Counted from the stretch's first letter, positions 37,184 to 45,950 are shown. The stretch: 64,000 nucleotides of DNA from Streptococcus mitis (GCF_023109105.1 NZ_JALDTZ010000006.1:37632-101631), one strand, 5' to 3'. Made by a program: numbers and translations. Notes: generated by a model not told the origin, from the letters alone.

Positions 37184-38110
37184 GTGAAATCTATTAAACG
37201 TTTTGCACTCTCAGCTATGGGAGTGGCTATGTTGCTAGTCTTAACTGGCTGTGTCAATGTCGATAAAGCCACAGGCCAGCCAACAGGATTTATTTGGAAT
37301 ACTATCGGAGCTCCTATGGCTGAGGCTATCAAGTACTTCGCTAATGACAAGGGACTTGGTTTTGGGGTTGGTATCATCATCGTAACTATTATCGTGCGCT
37401 TGATTATCTTGCCACTTGGTATCTACCAATCATGGAAGGCAACGCTTCACTCTGAAAAGATGAACGCCCTCAAGCACGTCCTTGAGCCACATCAGACTCG
37501 TCTCAAAGAAGCAACAACTCAAGAAGAAAAACTCGAAGCCCAACAAGCTCTCTTTGCTGCTCAAAAAGAGCACGGTATCAGCATGTTTGGTGGTGTAGGA
37601 TGTTTCCCTGTCCTCCTTCAAATGCCTTTCTTCTCTGCTATCTACTTTGCTGCCCAACACACTGAAGGGGTCGCTCAAGCAAGCTACCTAGGAATTCCTC
37701 TAGGTTCTCCAAGTATGATTTTAGTTGCCTGCGCCGGTATTCTTTACTATCTCCAATCGCTCCTTTCACTTCACGGAGTAGAAGATGAAATGCAACGTGA
37801 ACAACTTAAGAAAATGATTTACATGAGCCCACTCATGATTGTCGTCTTCTCCCTCTTCTCACCAGCCAGTGTTACTCTTTACTGGGTTGTCGGTGGTTTC
37901 ATGATGATTCTCCAACAGTTTATCGTCAACTATATCGTTCGTCCAAAACTTCGCAAAAAAGTCCGTGAAGAATTGGCTAAGAATCCACCAAAAGCAAGTG
38001 CTTTCTCAACACCAAATGGACGAAAAGACGTTACCCCTGAACAACCAACTGCTATCACAAGCAAGAAAAAACATAAAAATCGCAACGCTGGAAAACAACA
38101 TTCTAGATAA
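37184..38110 (+). CDS. yidC: Membrane protein insertase YidC/Oxa1
   Basis: Inserts proteins into the membrane alone or with Sec. The 308-residue lipoprotein-type YidC starts with GTG (37184) behind AGAAGGA; lipobox LTGC gives Cys23. Five TM segments follow, with the conserved hydrophilic-groove Arg in VTIIVRLIILPL (about residue 72), the coiled cytoplasmic loop with EKMNALKHVLEPHQ, and a basic tail ending GKQHSR suited to ribosome contact. Streptococci have two paralogues; which one this is cannot be settled from the sequence. Confidence 0.93.
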   Translation: MKSIKRFALSAMGVAMLLVLTGCVNVDKATGQPTGFIWNTIGAPMAEAIKYFANDKGLGFGVGIIIVTIIVRLIILPLGIYQSWKATLHSEKMNALKHVLEPHQTRLKEATTQEEKLEAQQALFAAQKEHGISMFGGVGCFPVLLQMPFFSAIYFAAQHTEGVAQASYLGIPLGSPSMILVACAGILYYLQSLLSLHGVEDEMQREQLKKMIYMSPLMIVVFSLFSPASVTLYWVVGGFMMILQQFIVNYIVRPKLRKKVREELAKNPPKASAFSTPNGRKDVTPEQPTAITSKKKHKNRNAGKQHSR

Positions 38111-38136
38111 AGCTACGTATATTATCCAATAATTAA

Positions 38137-38190
38137 AAAAACGAATGAATGATAAATAGTTTTCATCAACTAGATATCATCATTCGTTTT
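38137..38190 (+). terminator. yidC terminator
   Basis: AAAACGAATG...CATTCGTTTT with additional pairing ATGATA/TATCAT, ending in T-rich sequence. Confidence 0.85.
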
Positions 38191-38253
38191 TATTATCTAC
38201 TGTTACATCTTATACTAATCGAAAAAGTTAAATATTCTAAAAGCTCACATCTA

Positions 38254-38448
38254 ATACTCAATGAAAATCAGAGAGCAAACTAGGAAGCTAGCCGCAGGCT
38301 GCTCAAAACACTGTTTTGAGGTTGCAGATACGACTAACGAAGTCAGCTCAAAACACTGTTTTGAGGTTGTGGATAGAACTGACGAAGTCAGTAACATATA
38401 TACGGTAAGGCGACGCTGACGTGGTTTGAAGAGATTTTCGAAGAGTAT
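38254..38448 (+). repeat. BOX element, boxA-boxB-boxB-boxC type
   Basis: The largest BOX copy in the window. Two boxB modules in tandem (each CTCAAAACACTGTTTTGAGG then ACGAAGTCAG) lie between boxA and boxC. It marks the left edge of the inserted ABC/two-component block. Confidence 0.94.
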
Positions 38449-38482
38449 AAAATTATTAAATCATAAATTAACAAGTAAATCA

Positions 38483-39571
38483 CTATGATTTAATACAATT
38501 TACAGTTATTAAAACTTCTGCTCCCTCGTCTCTATTTCTAAGCTCAACTCGGCCTTTGTGTAGTTTTGCAACTCTACATACAAAACTAAGTCCAATACCA
38601 TAATGTTGCTCTTTAACCGATCTAGCTTTATCCATACGATAAAAGAGCTTTCCAAAATTATTTAAAACTTCCTCTGGAAATTCAGAACCATTATTCCATA
38701 TACCTATTTTTAATTCTTTCCCCTCTTGCTCTACCCTAATTTTAATTTTAGGATTCTGTTTATCTGCATAGTCCAAAGCATTTGTTAAAATATTTTGTAT
38801 TGCACGAATCAGAAGGGATGGATTTATATAATAGTTTTCAGTTCCTTTCACATTTTGTTCAAAAGAAAACTTCATCTGATTTTTTATCAAAAAAGAGACT
38901 TCTTTCTCTAATTCATTGATAAAATCTGAAGAGGCACACTCCGTCCAACCCGCCTCATCATCATAATATGTTTTAGAATAGTGAATCAATTGATTGAAAT
39001 AATCTAGTAACTGTTGACTAGCTCTTTCTATATCTGCTAAGCATTCTTGAGATTGGTCGTTTTCAGTTATCGCCTGCAAAAATTCCACATTCCCCCTAAT
39101 AATGGTTAAGGGAGTCTTTAAATCATGAGAAGCTGCTGAAACCTGAAACATCAAATCTTCTTTCTGCTGTTTCTCATCAACTATTAATTGTCGAATTCTA
39201 TCTTGCATCACAATAATCCGATTTCCTGTCTCACGAAATTCTTTAACCGTTAAACTTTCTGTACATTCCCTCTCCAACCACATACTATTTTCATAAATCA
39301 AAGTCATTTCATAACTCAGTTTTTTCAACAATTTTCCAATGTGATAACTTATTAGAACAATCAATAAAATACAAATATATATCCATGATGACACATTGAA
39401 AAAAATTGATAGAACACCACTATTTTTTAGAGGTTGCCCATCTTCATTTATTTGTATAGATACTGAAGCTAAGGGAATAAGATAGGCCATTAGTAAGCCA
39501 AGACTAAACTGCCAAATAATTCTCCAACAGGTTTCTCGAATTAATTGTCTAAAACTTTTGATTCTACCCAT
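38483..39571 (-). CDS. Sensor histidine kinase (lantibiotic-resistance type)
   Basis: A 362-residue membrane kinase. Two TM helices (about 18-38 and 60-78) frame a very short extracellular loop of about 20 residues, then a HAMP-like linker, the phosphoacceptor helix SAASHDLKTPLT (His149) and a catalytic ATPase domain with NILTNALDYA and YGIGLSFV. Kinases with such small sensor loops usually detect peptide antibiotics together with an ABC transporter. It overlaps the response regulator by 31 nt and has a GGAGG site. Confidence 0.88.
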   Translation of the reverse strand: MGRIKSFRQLIRETCWRIIWQFSLGLLMAYLIPLASVSIQINEDGQPLKNSGVLSIFFNVSSWIYICILLIVLISYHIGKLLKKLSYEMTLIYENSMWLERECTESLTVKEFRETGNRIIVMQDRIRQLIVDEKQQKEDLMFQVSAASHDLKTPLTIIRGNVEFLQAITENDQSQECLADIERASQQLLDYFNQLIHYSKTYYDDEAGWTECASSDFINELEKEVSFLIKNQMKFSFEQNVKGTENYYINPSLLIRAIQNILTNALDYADKQNPKIKIRVEQEGKELKIGIWNNGSEFPEEVLNNFGKLFYRMDKARSVKEQHYGIGLSFVCRVAKLHKGRVELRNRDEGAEVLITVNCIKS

Positions 39572-40227
39572 TGATATCCTCCACCGTACAAGGTTTTAAT
39601 TGGATTTAATTGATAAGGTTTCAGCTTTTGACGAATTTGATAAATATACTCTGAAACCGAACGTAAAAGAGCTTCTGAACTTTGTGGATATAGATAATTA
39701 TAAATTTCCTCTATAGAGTATATTCTATTTGGGGTGCTTGCCAAAAGATTCACTATATCAAATTCCCTTCTTGTCAAGGCAATCTTATCATCGTTTACAA
39801 ATAGTTCCTTACTATCCGTATATAGTATAAGCTTCCCAATCTTTATTTGATGAACATTTCCTTTAGTCCGTTCTTCACGACGTAAGTGCATTTTAACACG
39901 TGCTAAAAGTTCTTGCATACTAAAGGGCTTCATAATATAATCATCAGCTCCTGCATTGATTCCAGCTACTAAATCTTCATCCATATCCTTGGCAGTTATA
40001 AAACAGATAGGAACAGTTATCTGCTCGCGAATCGTCTGACAGATTTCTAAACCACTAACAGGCATCATAATATCTAATAAAATCAAGTCAAATCCTGTAA
40101 AATCACAAAGATCAATCTCTTCTATCTTATTTCGTATGACTACTTCATATTTTTCATATTCTAGTACTTTTTTTATTAGGCGAAGAATAGCAAGATCATC
40201 ATCTACCACCAAAATTTTATAAGCCAT
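39541..40227 (-). CDS. OmpR-family response regulator
   Basis: A 228-residue regulator with a receiver domain (phosphoacceptor Asp52 in LILLDIMMP, conserved Thr/Lys in FITAKD and YIMKPF) and a C-terminal winged-helix DNA-binding domain (ALTRREFDIVNLLAS, SEYIYQIRQKL). I choose ATG 40227 (MAYKILVVDDD), because AGGAGGG precedes it and a TGC-TATAAT extended -10 lies just before that; a longer frame from 40308 would start upstream of the promoter. Confidence 0.93.
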   Translation of the reverse strand: MAYKILVVDDDLAILRLIKKVLEYEKYEVVIRNKIEEIDLCDFTGFDLILLDIMMPVSGLEICQTIREQITVPICFITAKDMDEDLVAGINAGADDYIMKPFSMQELLARVKMHLRREERTKGNVHQIKIGKLILYTDSKELFVNDDKIALTRREFDIVNLLASTPNRIYSIEEIYNYLYPQSSEALLRSVSEYIYQIRQKLKPYQLNPIKTLYGGGYQWVESKVLDN

Positions 40228-40264
40228 AACCCACCCTCCTGAATATATTATAGCACTAACTGAG

Positions 40265-40287
40265 AAAAAGACAGGATATCCCCTGTC
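40265..40287 (-). terminator. Terminator of the ABC exporter operon
   Basis: Minus strand GACAGG-GGATAT-CCTGTC followed by TTTTTCTC, between the exporter and the regulator genes. Confidence 0.8.
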
Positions 40288-40290
40288 TTT

Positions 40291-40394
40291 ATACTCAATG
40301 AAAATCAAAGAGCAAACTAGGAAACTAGCCGCAGGCTGTACTTGAGTACGGCAAGGCGACGTTGACGTGGTTTGAAGAGATTTTCGAAGAGTAT
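40291..40394 (+). repeat. BOX element, boxA-boxC type
   Basis: ATACTCAATGAAAATCAAAG to TTTTCGAAGAGTAT. Its last base is part of the stop codon of the neighbouring permease gene. Confidence 0.94.
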
Positions 40395-41122
40395 TAGCCT
40401 ACATTTCTTCCTATAAGTGTCAATGTAGCAAATAGAAAAACAATTAATAACCAAACTATTTGTATCCCTAAGCCTTGCCACACTGGATAATAAAGAGACA
40501 ATGGATAGGTATAAAAACAATTCATGCTAGCTAGTAATGGCAAATTTCTAAAAAAAGAACTGAATTGTAGTAACATTTGTCCCAACCCCAATAAAAGGGA
40601 TAAACTTATTCCCAAAACTAAGATAAAAGACTGGGAAATAAATACAAAAATACCACTTAAAAGAGAGAAGGTTAGAATAGAAATACAGGCTGGAAATAGA
40701 ATTGTTAGAACATGTTTAATATTGCTCAGAAGATTGATATTGTAGTATCCTTGGGCGATTAGTATGCATAATGATATTACAGCAACCAATAATACAATTT
40801 CCATACATAATACAATAGCTAGTTTACATATTATAAATTTCAAACGATTTGGACATGTAAGAAAACTGGTACGAAGGCTAGAACCTGTAAATTCTTGTCC
40901 TATAAATAGAACCGCTAGACTAATGAAGCCTACCTGTCCTAAATAGAGACTTTGCAGTAGCTGTTCCAAAACAAACTCTAGAGTCAACTGGTCTGGCTTA
41001 CTATTTAAAAAAACAACCATCGCCGGAACACACAGTAATAGAGCCCCTATAATCAACCAGTGCCAGGGATTCATCATAAACTTGAGATACTCACTTTTAA
41101 GTTGTTCTTTCAACTTATTCAC
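40394..41122 (-). CDS. ABC-2 type permease, lantibiotic-immunity-like (LanG position)
   Basis: A 242-residue membrane protein with six hydrophobic segments, similar in layout to its upstream neighbour and typical of MutE/EpiE/NisG-type peptide exporters. It overlaps that neighbour by 8 nt. Its stop codon TAA uses the terminal base of the BOX element, so the natural C-terminus may have been altered by the BOX insertion. Confidence 0.8.
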   Translation of the reverse strand: MNKLKEQLKSEYLKFMMNPWHWLIIGALLLCVPAMVVFLNSKPDQLTLEFVLEQLLQSLYLGQVGFISLAVLFIGQEFTGSSLRTSFLTCPNRLKFIICKLAIVLCMEIVLLVAVISLCILIAQGYYNINLLSNIKHVLTILFPACISILTFSLLSGIFVFISQSFILVLGISLSLLLGLGQMLLQFSSFFRNLPLLASMNCFYTYPLSLYYPVWQGLGIQIVWLLIVFLFATLTLIGRNVG

Positions 41123-41900
41123 CTCCTCCGATATCTGACTTAAGTAAGCGGTAAATTGCTAAAACCAAGAATGAGAAGTTCCAACAAAGTAAACATAAAA
41201 TATTTTGTAAACTATTATGTTCTAAAATTTGAGGAGATATAGCAATCAATCCTTGTCCCAATGCAACTGGAAGAAATTTTGCAGCCGATATATAGTTTGC
41301 TAAGAATGTTCCTAAATTGTAGACTTGAGGAAGCAAAAATAATAGAGGAACAATGGCTGTTTTAAATGTCAAAGCCATAATATAGGCCAACAGTCCCAAC
41401 AAAGTCCAAGCTATACTGGCTAAAAATATATAGAACCAAACTGTCCCATTTAGTGAAAAAAGAAGTAAGCCATCTTGTCCTAAAACATAATGTGTCATGT
41501 TAATCGTTAGGAATATTGATAGAAAGGAAATGAAAAAAGAAAATACAAGCCAAACTAATGTTTTTGAAACTAGGAAAATACCTCGATTTGTAATAGAGAG
41601 GAGGCTTGTACGAATAGCAGAGCATTTATACTCCTCGGCTCCATAAATTGAGCCTAGGATAATCATAATAAAAACACCAAATAAAGTGACATCAAAACCT
41701 AAAAATTCAATAGGAGGTATAGCTTCTGCTAATTCTGGATTTGTCTCTGGTGTAGCATGAATACCAACTGAGACAATTTGAGAAGCACCAATATTTGCTA
41801 AAAACGTTTGAAATACCAGTATCAAGAATAGTACAACATAAGTAGCTCTCTTATAAAGTAATTTCAATATTTCAGAATGAAGAGAGGAAATAAGTGCCAT
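41115..41900 (-). CDS. ABC-2 type permease, lantibiotic-immunity-like (LanE position)
   Basis: A 261-residue membrane protein: N-terminal amphipathic helix and TM1 (about 20-38), an extracellular loop (residues 45-65, rich in Glu/Pro), then five further TM segments. The cytoplasmic loop GAEEYKCSAIRTSLLS matches the pattern of LanE/MutE permeases. Starts 2 nt after the ATPase stop. Confidence 0.8.
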   Translation of the reverse strand: MALISSLHSEILKLLYKRATYVVLFLILVFQTFLANIGASQIVSVGIHATPETNPELAEAIPPIEFLGFDVTLFGVFIMIILGSIYGAEEYKCSAIRTSLLSITNRGIFLVSKTLVWLVFSFFISFLSIFLTINMTHYVLGQDGLLLFSLNGTVWFYIFLASIAWTLLGLLAYIMALTFKTAIVPLLFLLPQVYNLGTFLANYISAAKFLPVALGQGLIAISPQILEHNSLQNILCLLCWNFSFLVLAIYRLLKSDIGGGE

Positions 41901-41901
41901 G

Positions 41902-42612
41902 TCACTTTCCTCCCTCTGTTAAACTAAAGAAGACTTCTTCTAGTGAGGAAAGATTTTTCATCACTTCTTGTAAAGTCCCTTTTATGAGAACTTTTCCTTT
42001 ATTTATGATAACTACATCATCCGTTACTGCTTCCACTTCCGATAATATATGAGATGATAGCAAGACTGTCTTTCCTTCTTGAGCTTGTTTTTTTATAAAC
42101 TCTCTAAACCACCGAATTCCTCTTGGATCCAAACCATTTGTCGGTTCATCCAATATCAGATACTGAGGATTCCCTAATAGAGCTGTTGCAATTCCCAAGC
42201 GTTGTCCTTCTCCTAATGATAATTTTCCAATTTTAGATTTTTTCTTATGGCTAATATCCACCATATCCAACACTTGCTCAATTCGCTGACTGGATATCCC
42301 ATTACTAGCAGCAACAATTTTCAAATGCTGATAAACAGTCCGATCATCAGGAGCACCTACACTGTCAAATGAAGCTCCTACAGTCTTTAGAGGAAATTTT
42401 AATTCCTTATAAGTTTGATTGCCAATTTTGGTAAGACCAGATGTTGCTTTGTCTAATCCTAATAAAATACGTAAGGTTGAACTTTTGCCAGCTCCATTTG
42501 GACCTAGGAAAGCAGTCACTCTACCTGCTTTTGCTTCAAAAGAAATATCTTTTAAAATTTGAGTTTGGCCATATGACTTACATAGATTTTTAATGGTAAT
42601 ACTTTGTTCCAT
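41902..42612 (-). CDS. ABC transporter ATPase, LanF/BcrA-like
   Basis: About 236 residues. Walker A GPNGAGKS (near 37-44), Walker B YLILDEPTNGLD and switch SSHILSE are intact. The signature reads LSLGEGQ, not LSGGQ. In the Q-loop position the sequence is GASFDSVGAPDDRT, so an acidic residue replaces Gln; LanF proteins are known for a Glu there. Two adjacent ATGs (42615, 42612) are possible; AGGAG spacing favours the second. Upstream is a weak inverted repeat GTAACTATATCTTAC (42646-42660), possibly a regulator site. Confidence 0.88.
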   Translation of the reverse strand: MEQSITIKNLCKSYGQTQILKDISFEAKAGRVTAFLGPNGAGKSSTLRILLGLDKATSGLTKIGNQTYKELKFPLKTVGASFDSVGAPDDRTVYQHLKIVAASNGISSQRIEQVLDMVDISHKKKSKIGKLSLGEGQRLGIATALLGNPQYLILDEPTNGLDPRGIRWFREFIKKQAQEGKTVLLSSHILSEVEAVTDDVVIINKGKVLIKGTLQEVMKNLSSLEEVFFSLTEGGK

Positions 42613-42751
42613 CATGTTCTCCTATTCTATTTAATATTTCTAAAAGTAACTATATCTTACACATTCATTTTCGGATTTTTTTCAGAATTTAAAGAGAAAA
42701 AAAGATTTAAAATTTTGTTTCATTTAATTATCTAGATTTGTGCAAACTTAA

Positions 42752-42775
42752 AAGCCCGATGTTTCCATCAGGCTT
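42752..42775 (-). terminator. pflA terminator
   Basis: AAGCCTGATG-gaaa-CATCGGGCTT followed by TT on the minus strand, just past the pflA stop. Confidence 0.75.
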
Positions 42776-42780
42776 CTTTT

Positions 42781-43575
42781 TTATCCATGTACACGTTTCA
42801 TATAGTCTTGGTAACTTTCAGTATCCATGAGTTTTTTAGCATTCTTGACGCGGTCTGCTGTTGGAGGTTTGACCCCTTCGAGTGAATATGGAATTCCCAA
42901 TTCACGCCATTTGAACTCACCCATAGTGTGATAAGGCAGAATTTCAAACTTATCCACATTTTTGAGGGTCTTGACGAACTTCCCAAGTTCAATCAGATCA
43001 TCATCTCTGTCTGTCAAACCAGGAACTAGCACGTGACGAATCCATACAGGTTTACCGATATCTGACAAGTATTGAGCACAGGCCAAGATGTTTTTGTTGG
43101 TTTGACTGGTCACAATCTTGTGCTGTGCTTCGTTGATTTCCTTGATATCAAGGAGAACCAAGTCTGTCACAGCCATGAGCTTGTTGAATTTCTCTAGATA
43201 GCGTGGTTTGTTACGGAATGGAAGGGCACAAGTATCCAAAGTACAGTGAATACCTTTTTCTTTAGCCTTGGTGAAGAGGGCAATCAAGAAATCAATCTGC
43301 AAGAGGGCTTCTCCCCCACTGACAGTGATTCCTCCCTTGTCACCCCAGAAACCGCGGTAGCGCAAGGCTTCTGTCAAGACATCATCTACCGTCCGTTCAC
43401 GTGATTTATTGGACTCCATAGCCCAAGTATCTGGGTTATGGCAATATTGGCAACGCATCTGACAGCCCTGCAAAAAGACAATAAAGCGAATACCAGGGCC
43501 ATCTACCGCCCCAAAACTTTCTGTCGAATGCACCATTCCTGTCACTTGTCCATAATCAATTGTTTCTTCAGACAT
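42781..43575 (-). CDS. pflA: Pyruvate formate-lyase activating enzyme
   Basis: Radical-SAM enzyme installing the glycyl radical on pyruvate formate-lyase for anaerobic mixed-acid fermentation. The 264-residue protein has the [4Fe-4S] motif Cys38-x3-Cys42-x2-Cys45 (GCQMRCQYCHNPD) and GGITVSGGEALLQ. A cre-like site lies between its promoter and its ribosome site, suggesting CcpA control; ccpA is in the same window. No pfl gene is adjacent. Confidence 0.95.
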   Translation of the reverse strand: MSEETIDYGQVTGMVHSTESFGAVDGPGIRFIVFLQGCQMRCQYCHNPDTWAMESNKSRERTVDDVLTEALRYRGFWGDKGGITVSGGEALLQIDFLIALFTKAKEKGIHCTLDTCALPFRNKPRYLEKFNKLMAVTDLVLLDIKEINEAQHKIVTSQTNKNILACAQYLSDIGKPVWIRHVLVPGLTDRDDDLIELGKFVKTLKNVDKFEILPYHTMGEFKWRELGIPYSLEGVKPPTADRVKNAKKLMDTESYQDYMKRVHG

Positions 43576-43589
43576 ATCGTTACCTTCCT

Positions 43590-43603
43590 TGAAAACGTTT
43601 TAT
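43590..43603. promoter_or_regulatory. cre-like site in the pflA leader
   Basis: TGAAAACGTTTTAT matches the CcpA site consensus TGWAANCGNTNNCA except for the last two bases. It lies downstream of the pflA -10 (TGA-TATAAT, 43610-43618), a position where CcpA would act as a roadblock. Confidence 0.6.
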
Positions 43604-43688
43604 AGTTTTATTATATCACGACTTGAAGGAAAAACAAGATTTTTGCCTATTTTTTAGAAAGCAATCTGTTTTTCAATTTCATTTTCAA

Positions 43689-44951
43689 TTACTTATCAGA
43701 TTCTTTTTCAAAATCAAAGCCATACAAGGTTGCAAAATAGTCCTCAGGGCGCTCTGCACGGCGGATTTGGCGGGCTTTACCTTCTTCGGTATAGAGGATT
43801 TCCGCAGAACGAAGTTTGGCATTGTACTGGTAGCCCATTGAAAAACCGTGGGCACCTGTATCATGAATGACCAGCAAATCACCGATTTCTGTATGAGGCA
43901 GTTCGCGATTCACTGCAAATTTATCATTATTTTCGCAGAGCGAACCAACCACATCTACCACTTCAGCTGGTCCTTCTGGATGAGTCAGATTGGTAATATG
44001 GTGGTAGGCTCCATACATAGCTGGACGCATAAGGTTGACTGCTGATGCATCCACACCTAGATAGGTACGGTAGGTTTTCTTCTTATGAGTGACTCTTGTG
44101 ACTAGAGCCCCATGAGGAGCTAACATAAAGCGACCCAATTCGGTAAAAATCTTGACCTGACCAAGACCTGCTGGGGTAAGAACCTCTTCATAAACCTTAC
44201 GAACACCCTCACCAATCAAGGCAATATCATTTGGCTCCTGGTCTGGACGATAATTGACACCAATACCGCCAGAAAGATTGATAAAGTCTAGCGAAATGCC
44301 CAACTTTTCCTTGATTTCAACAGCCAATTCAAAGAGCTGACGCGCTAATTCAGGATAATAGAGATGGGTCACGGTATTAGACGCTAGGAAAGAGTGAATC
44401 CCAAAGGTCTTAGCTCCTTTTTCCTTCAAAATAGCAAAGGCTTTAAAGAGCTGGTCCTTGGTCATGCCAAACTTAGCCTCCCCAGGATTGTCCATAATGT
44501 CTGTCCCAAGTTCAAAAACACCGCCAGGATTATAACGACATGAGATGATTTCTGGAATGCCTACTGCTCTCTCCAGATGTTCAATATCTTCAAAGGCATC
44601 CAAGTTAATGGTCGCCCCCAATTCACGCGCATAGGCATATTCCTTGTCTGGAGTGTTGTTTGAAGAGAACATGATTTCATAACCTGGAAAATCCAGTTTA
44701 TGACTCATCAAAAGCTCTACATAACTAGAGCAATCCACACCACACCCTTCCTCTTGAAGGATTTTCAAGATAGCTGGGGTTGGAGTAGCTTTAACCGCAA
44801 AATATTCCTTAAAGCCTTTGTTCCACGAAAAAGCTTGGTTAACCGCTCTTGCCTTCTCACGAATCCCCTTCTCATCATACAAGTGAAAAGGAGTCGGGAA
44901 CTCTGCAACAATCGCTTCTAAGTCTTCTCTATTGATAAATGGTGTTTTCAT
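43689..44951 (-). CDS. lysA: Diaminopimelate decarboxylase
   Basis: PLP enzyme making L-lysine from meso-diaminopimelate, needed for the lysine-containing peptidoglycan of streptococci. The 420-residue fold type III protein has PLP Lys54 in YFAVKATP, the HxGS-like GIHSFLASN, GGIGVNY, and the dimer-contributed catalytic motif GSLCENND. Monocistronic between purR and pflA. Confidence 0.93.
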   Translation of the reverse strand: MKTPFINREDLEAIVAEFPTPFHLYDEKGIREKARAVNQAFSWNKGFKEYFAVKATPTPAILKILQEEGCGVDCSSYVELLMSHKLDFPGYEIMFSSNNTPDKEYAYARELGATINLDAFEDIEHLERAVGIPEIISCRYNPGGVFELGTDIMDNPGEAKFGMTKDQLFKAFAILKEKGAKTFGIHSFLASNTVTHLYYPELARQLFELAVEIKEKLGISLDFINLSGGIGVNYRPDQEPNDIALIGEGVRKVYEEVLTPAGLGQVKIFTELGRFMLAPHGALVTRVTHKKKTYRTYLGVDASAVNLMRPAMYGAYHHITNLTHPEGPAEVVDVVGSLCENNDKFAVNRELPHTEIGDLLVIHDTGAHGFSMGYQYNAKLRSAEILYTEEGKARQIRRAERPEDYFATLYGFDFEKESDK

Positions 44952-44978
44952 ATACTTCCTTCTATTCTGTTTGCAAAG

Positions 44979-45006
44979 AAAGGCTGGGACAATCGTTCCA
45001 ACCTTT
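44979..45006 (-). terminator. purR terminator
   Basis: Minus strand AAAGGTTGGAA and TCCCAGCCTTT arms followed by CTTTG. Confidence 0.6.
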
Positions 45007-45017
45007 AGTTCTATCTC

Positions 45018-45845
45018 TTATTTATCTTCGTCAAAGATATTACCAACCTCAACATCGATGGCTTGGTTCTTGACATCAATATTGGTTACCTTCAAGAGTG
45101 ACTTGTAGTCAAACTGCCTTTCACGTTCTTCTTGAGCATTATCCGCAAAGACCGCTACACCTGCCAATTCTGAATCAAACTCACGCAAGAGACTAATCAT
45201 CCCGTTGACAGTTCCTCCACCTTTCAAGAAGTCATCTACAATCAGGACACGGCTGCCTGCCTTGAGACTACGTTTTGAAAGGAACATTTTCTCAATGCGG
45301 TCACCACTTGAACCTGATACATAGTTGACACTGACAGTTGAACCTTCGGTAATTTTCAGGTCACGGCGCACAATAACAAAGGGAACATTGAGGACATTGG
45401 CAACTGCATTTGCAAGTGGCACACCCTTAGTCGCTACAGTCATAACTGCATCAATTTTTTGGTCCATAAAGCTCTTGGCAATAATGCGACCAATATTTTT
45501 CAAGATGGCTGGTGTGCTAAGTAAATCGGACAGGTAGATGTAACCACCTGGCAAGATACGGTCACTTTCTGACAACTTGGCACGCAAGTCTTCAACCATT
45601 TCCTTAGCATCCTGACTCGAAATAGACGGTGTAAAGATAACACCTCCACCAGCCCCAGTTACAGTCTGGATGTGTCCGATTTCGATTTCCTCAAAGGCTC
45701 GTTTGATAATGACGATATCTTCTGAGATGGATGATTTAGCAGATTCATACTTTTCAGCAAAAGTATTGAGACTAGTTAGTTTATAAGGATTATTAATCAA
45801 ATAGTTGGAAATGACAACCATCCGATCACTTCTTCTTAATTTCAT
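45018..45845 (-). CDS. purR: Pur operon regulator PurR
   Basis: PRPP-responsive regulator of purine synthesis; in lactococci and streptococci it acts as activator or repressor at PurBoxes. The 275-residue protein has an N-terminal winged helix (about 1-70) and a PRT-like domain with the PRPP loop VLIVDDFLKGGGTVNGM. I choose ATG 45845 (MKLRRSDRMVVIS), the family start. A TGG-TATAAT promoter (45884-45892) and PurBox-like motifs lie upstream. Confidence 0.95.
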   Translation of the reverse strand: MKLRRSDRMVVISNYLINNPYKLTSLNTFAEKYESAKSSISEDIVIIKRAFEEIEIGHIQTVTGAGGGVIFTPSISSQDAKEMVEDLRAKLSESDRILPGGYIYLSDLLSTPAILKNIGRIIAKSFMDQKIDAVMTVATKGVPLANAVANVLNVPFVIVRRDLKITEGSTVSVNYVSGSSGDRIEKMFLSKRSLKAGSRVLIVDDFLKGGGTVNGMISLLREFDSELAGVAVFADNAQEERERQFDYKSLLKVTNIDVKNQAIDVEVGNIFDEDK

Positions 45846-45901
45846 TTCTATTTCCCATTTCATTTAATTTTGATATTTTATCCATTATACCATATTCACA
45901 T

Positions 45902-45935
45902 AAAAAAACGAACATTCTTATCCTAAAAAATGTTC
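45902..45935 (-). terminator. yhaM/cbf1 terminator
   Basis: Minus strand GAACATT...AATGTTC followed by GTTTTTTT. The stem also carries PurBox-like CGAACATT/TGAACATT sequences. Confidence 0.82.
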
Positions 45936-45941
45936 ATTTTT
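45904..45941. promoter_or_regulatory. Inverted pair of PurBox-like motifs upstream of purR
   Basis: AAAAACGAACATT (45904-45916, plus) matches AWWWCCGAACWWT at 12/13; AAAAATGAACATT (45941-45929, minus) at 11/13. The pair overlaps the purR -35 region and the preceding terminator. Autoregulation is inferred. Confidence 0.45.
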
Positions 45942-45950
45942 CTTAAATTA

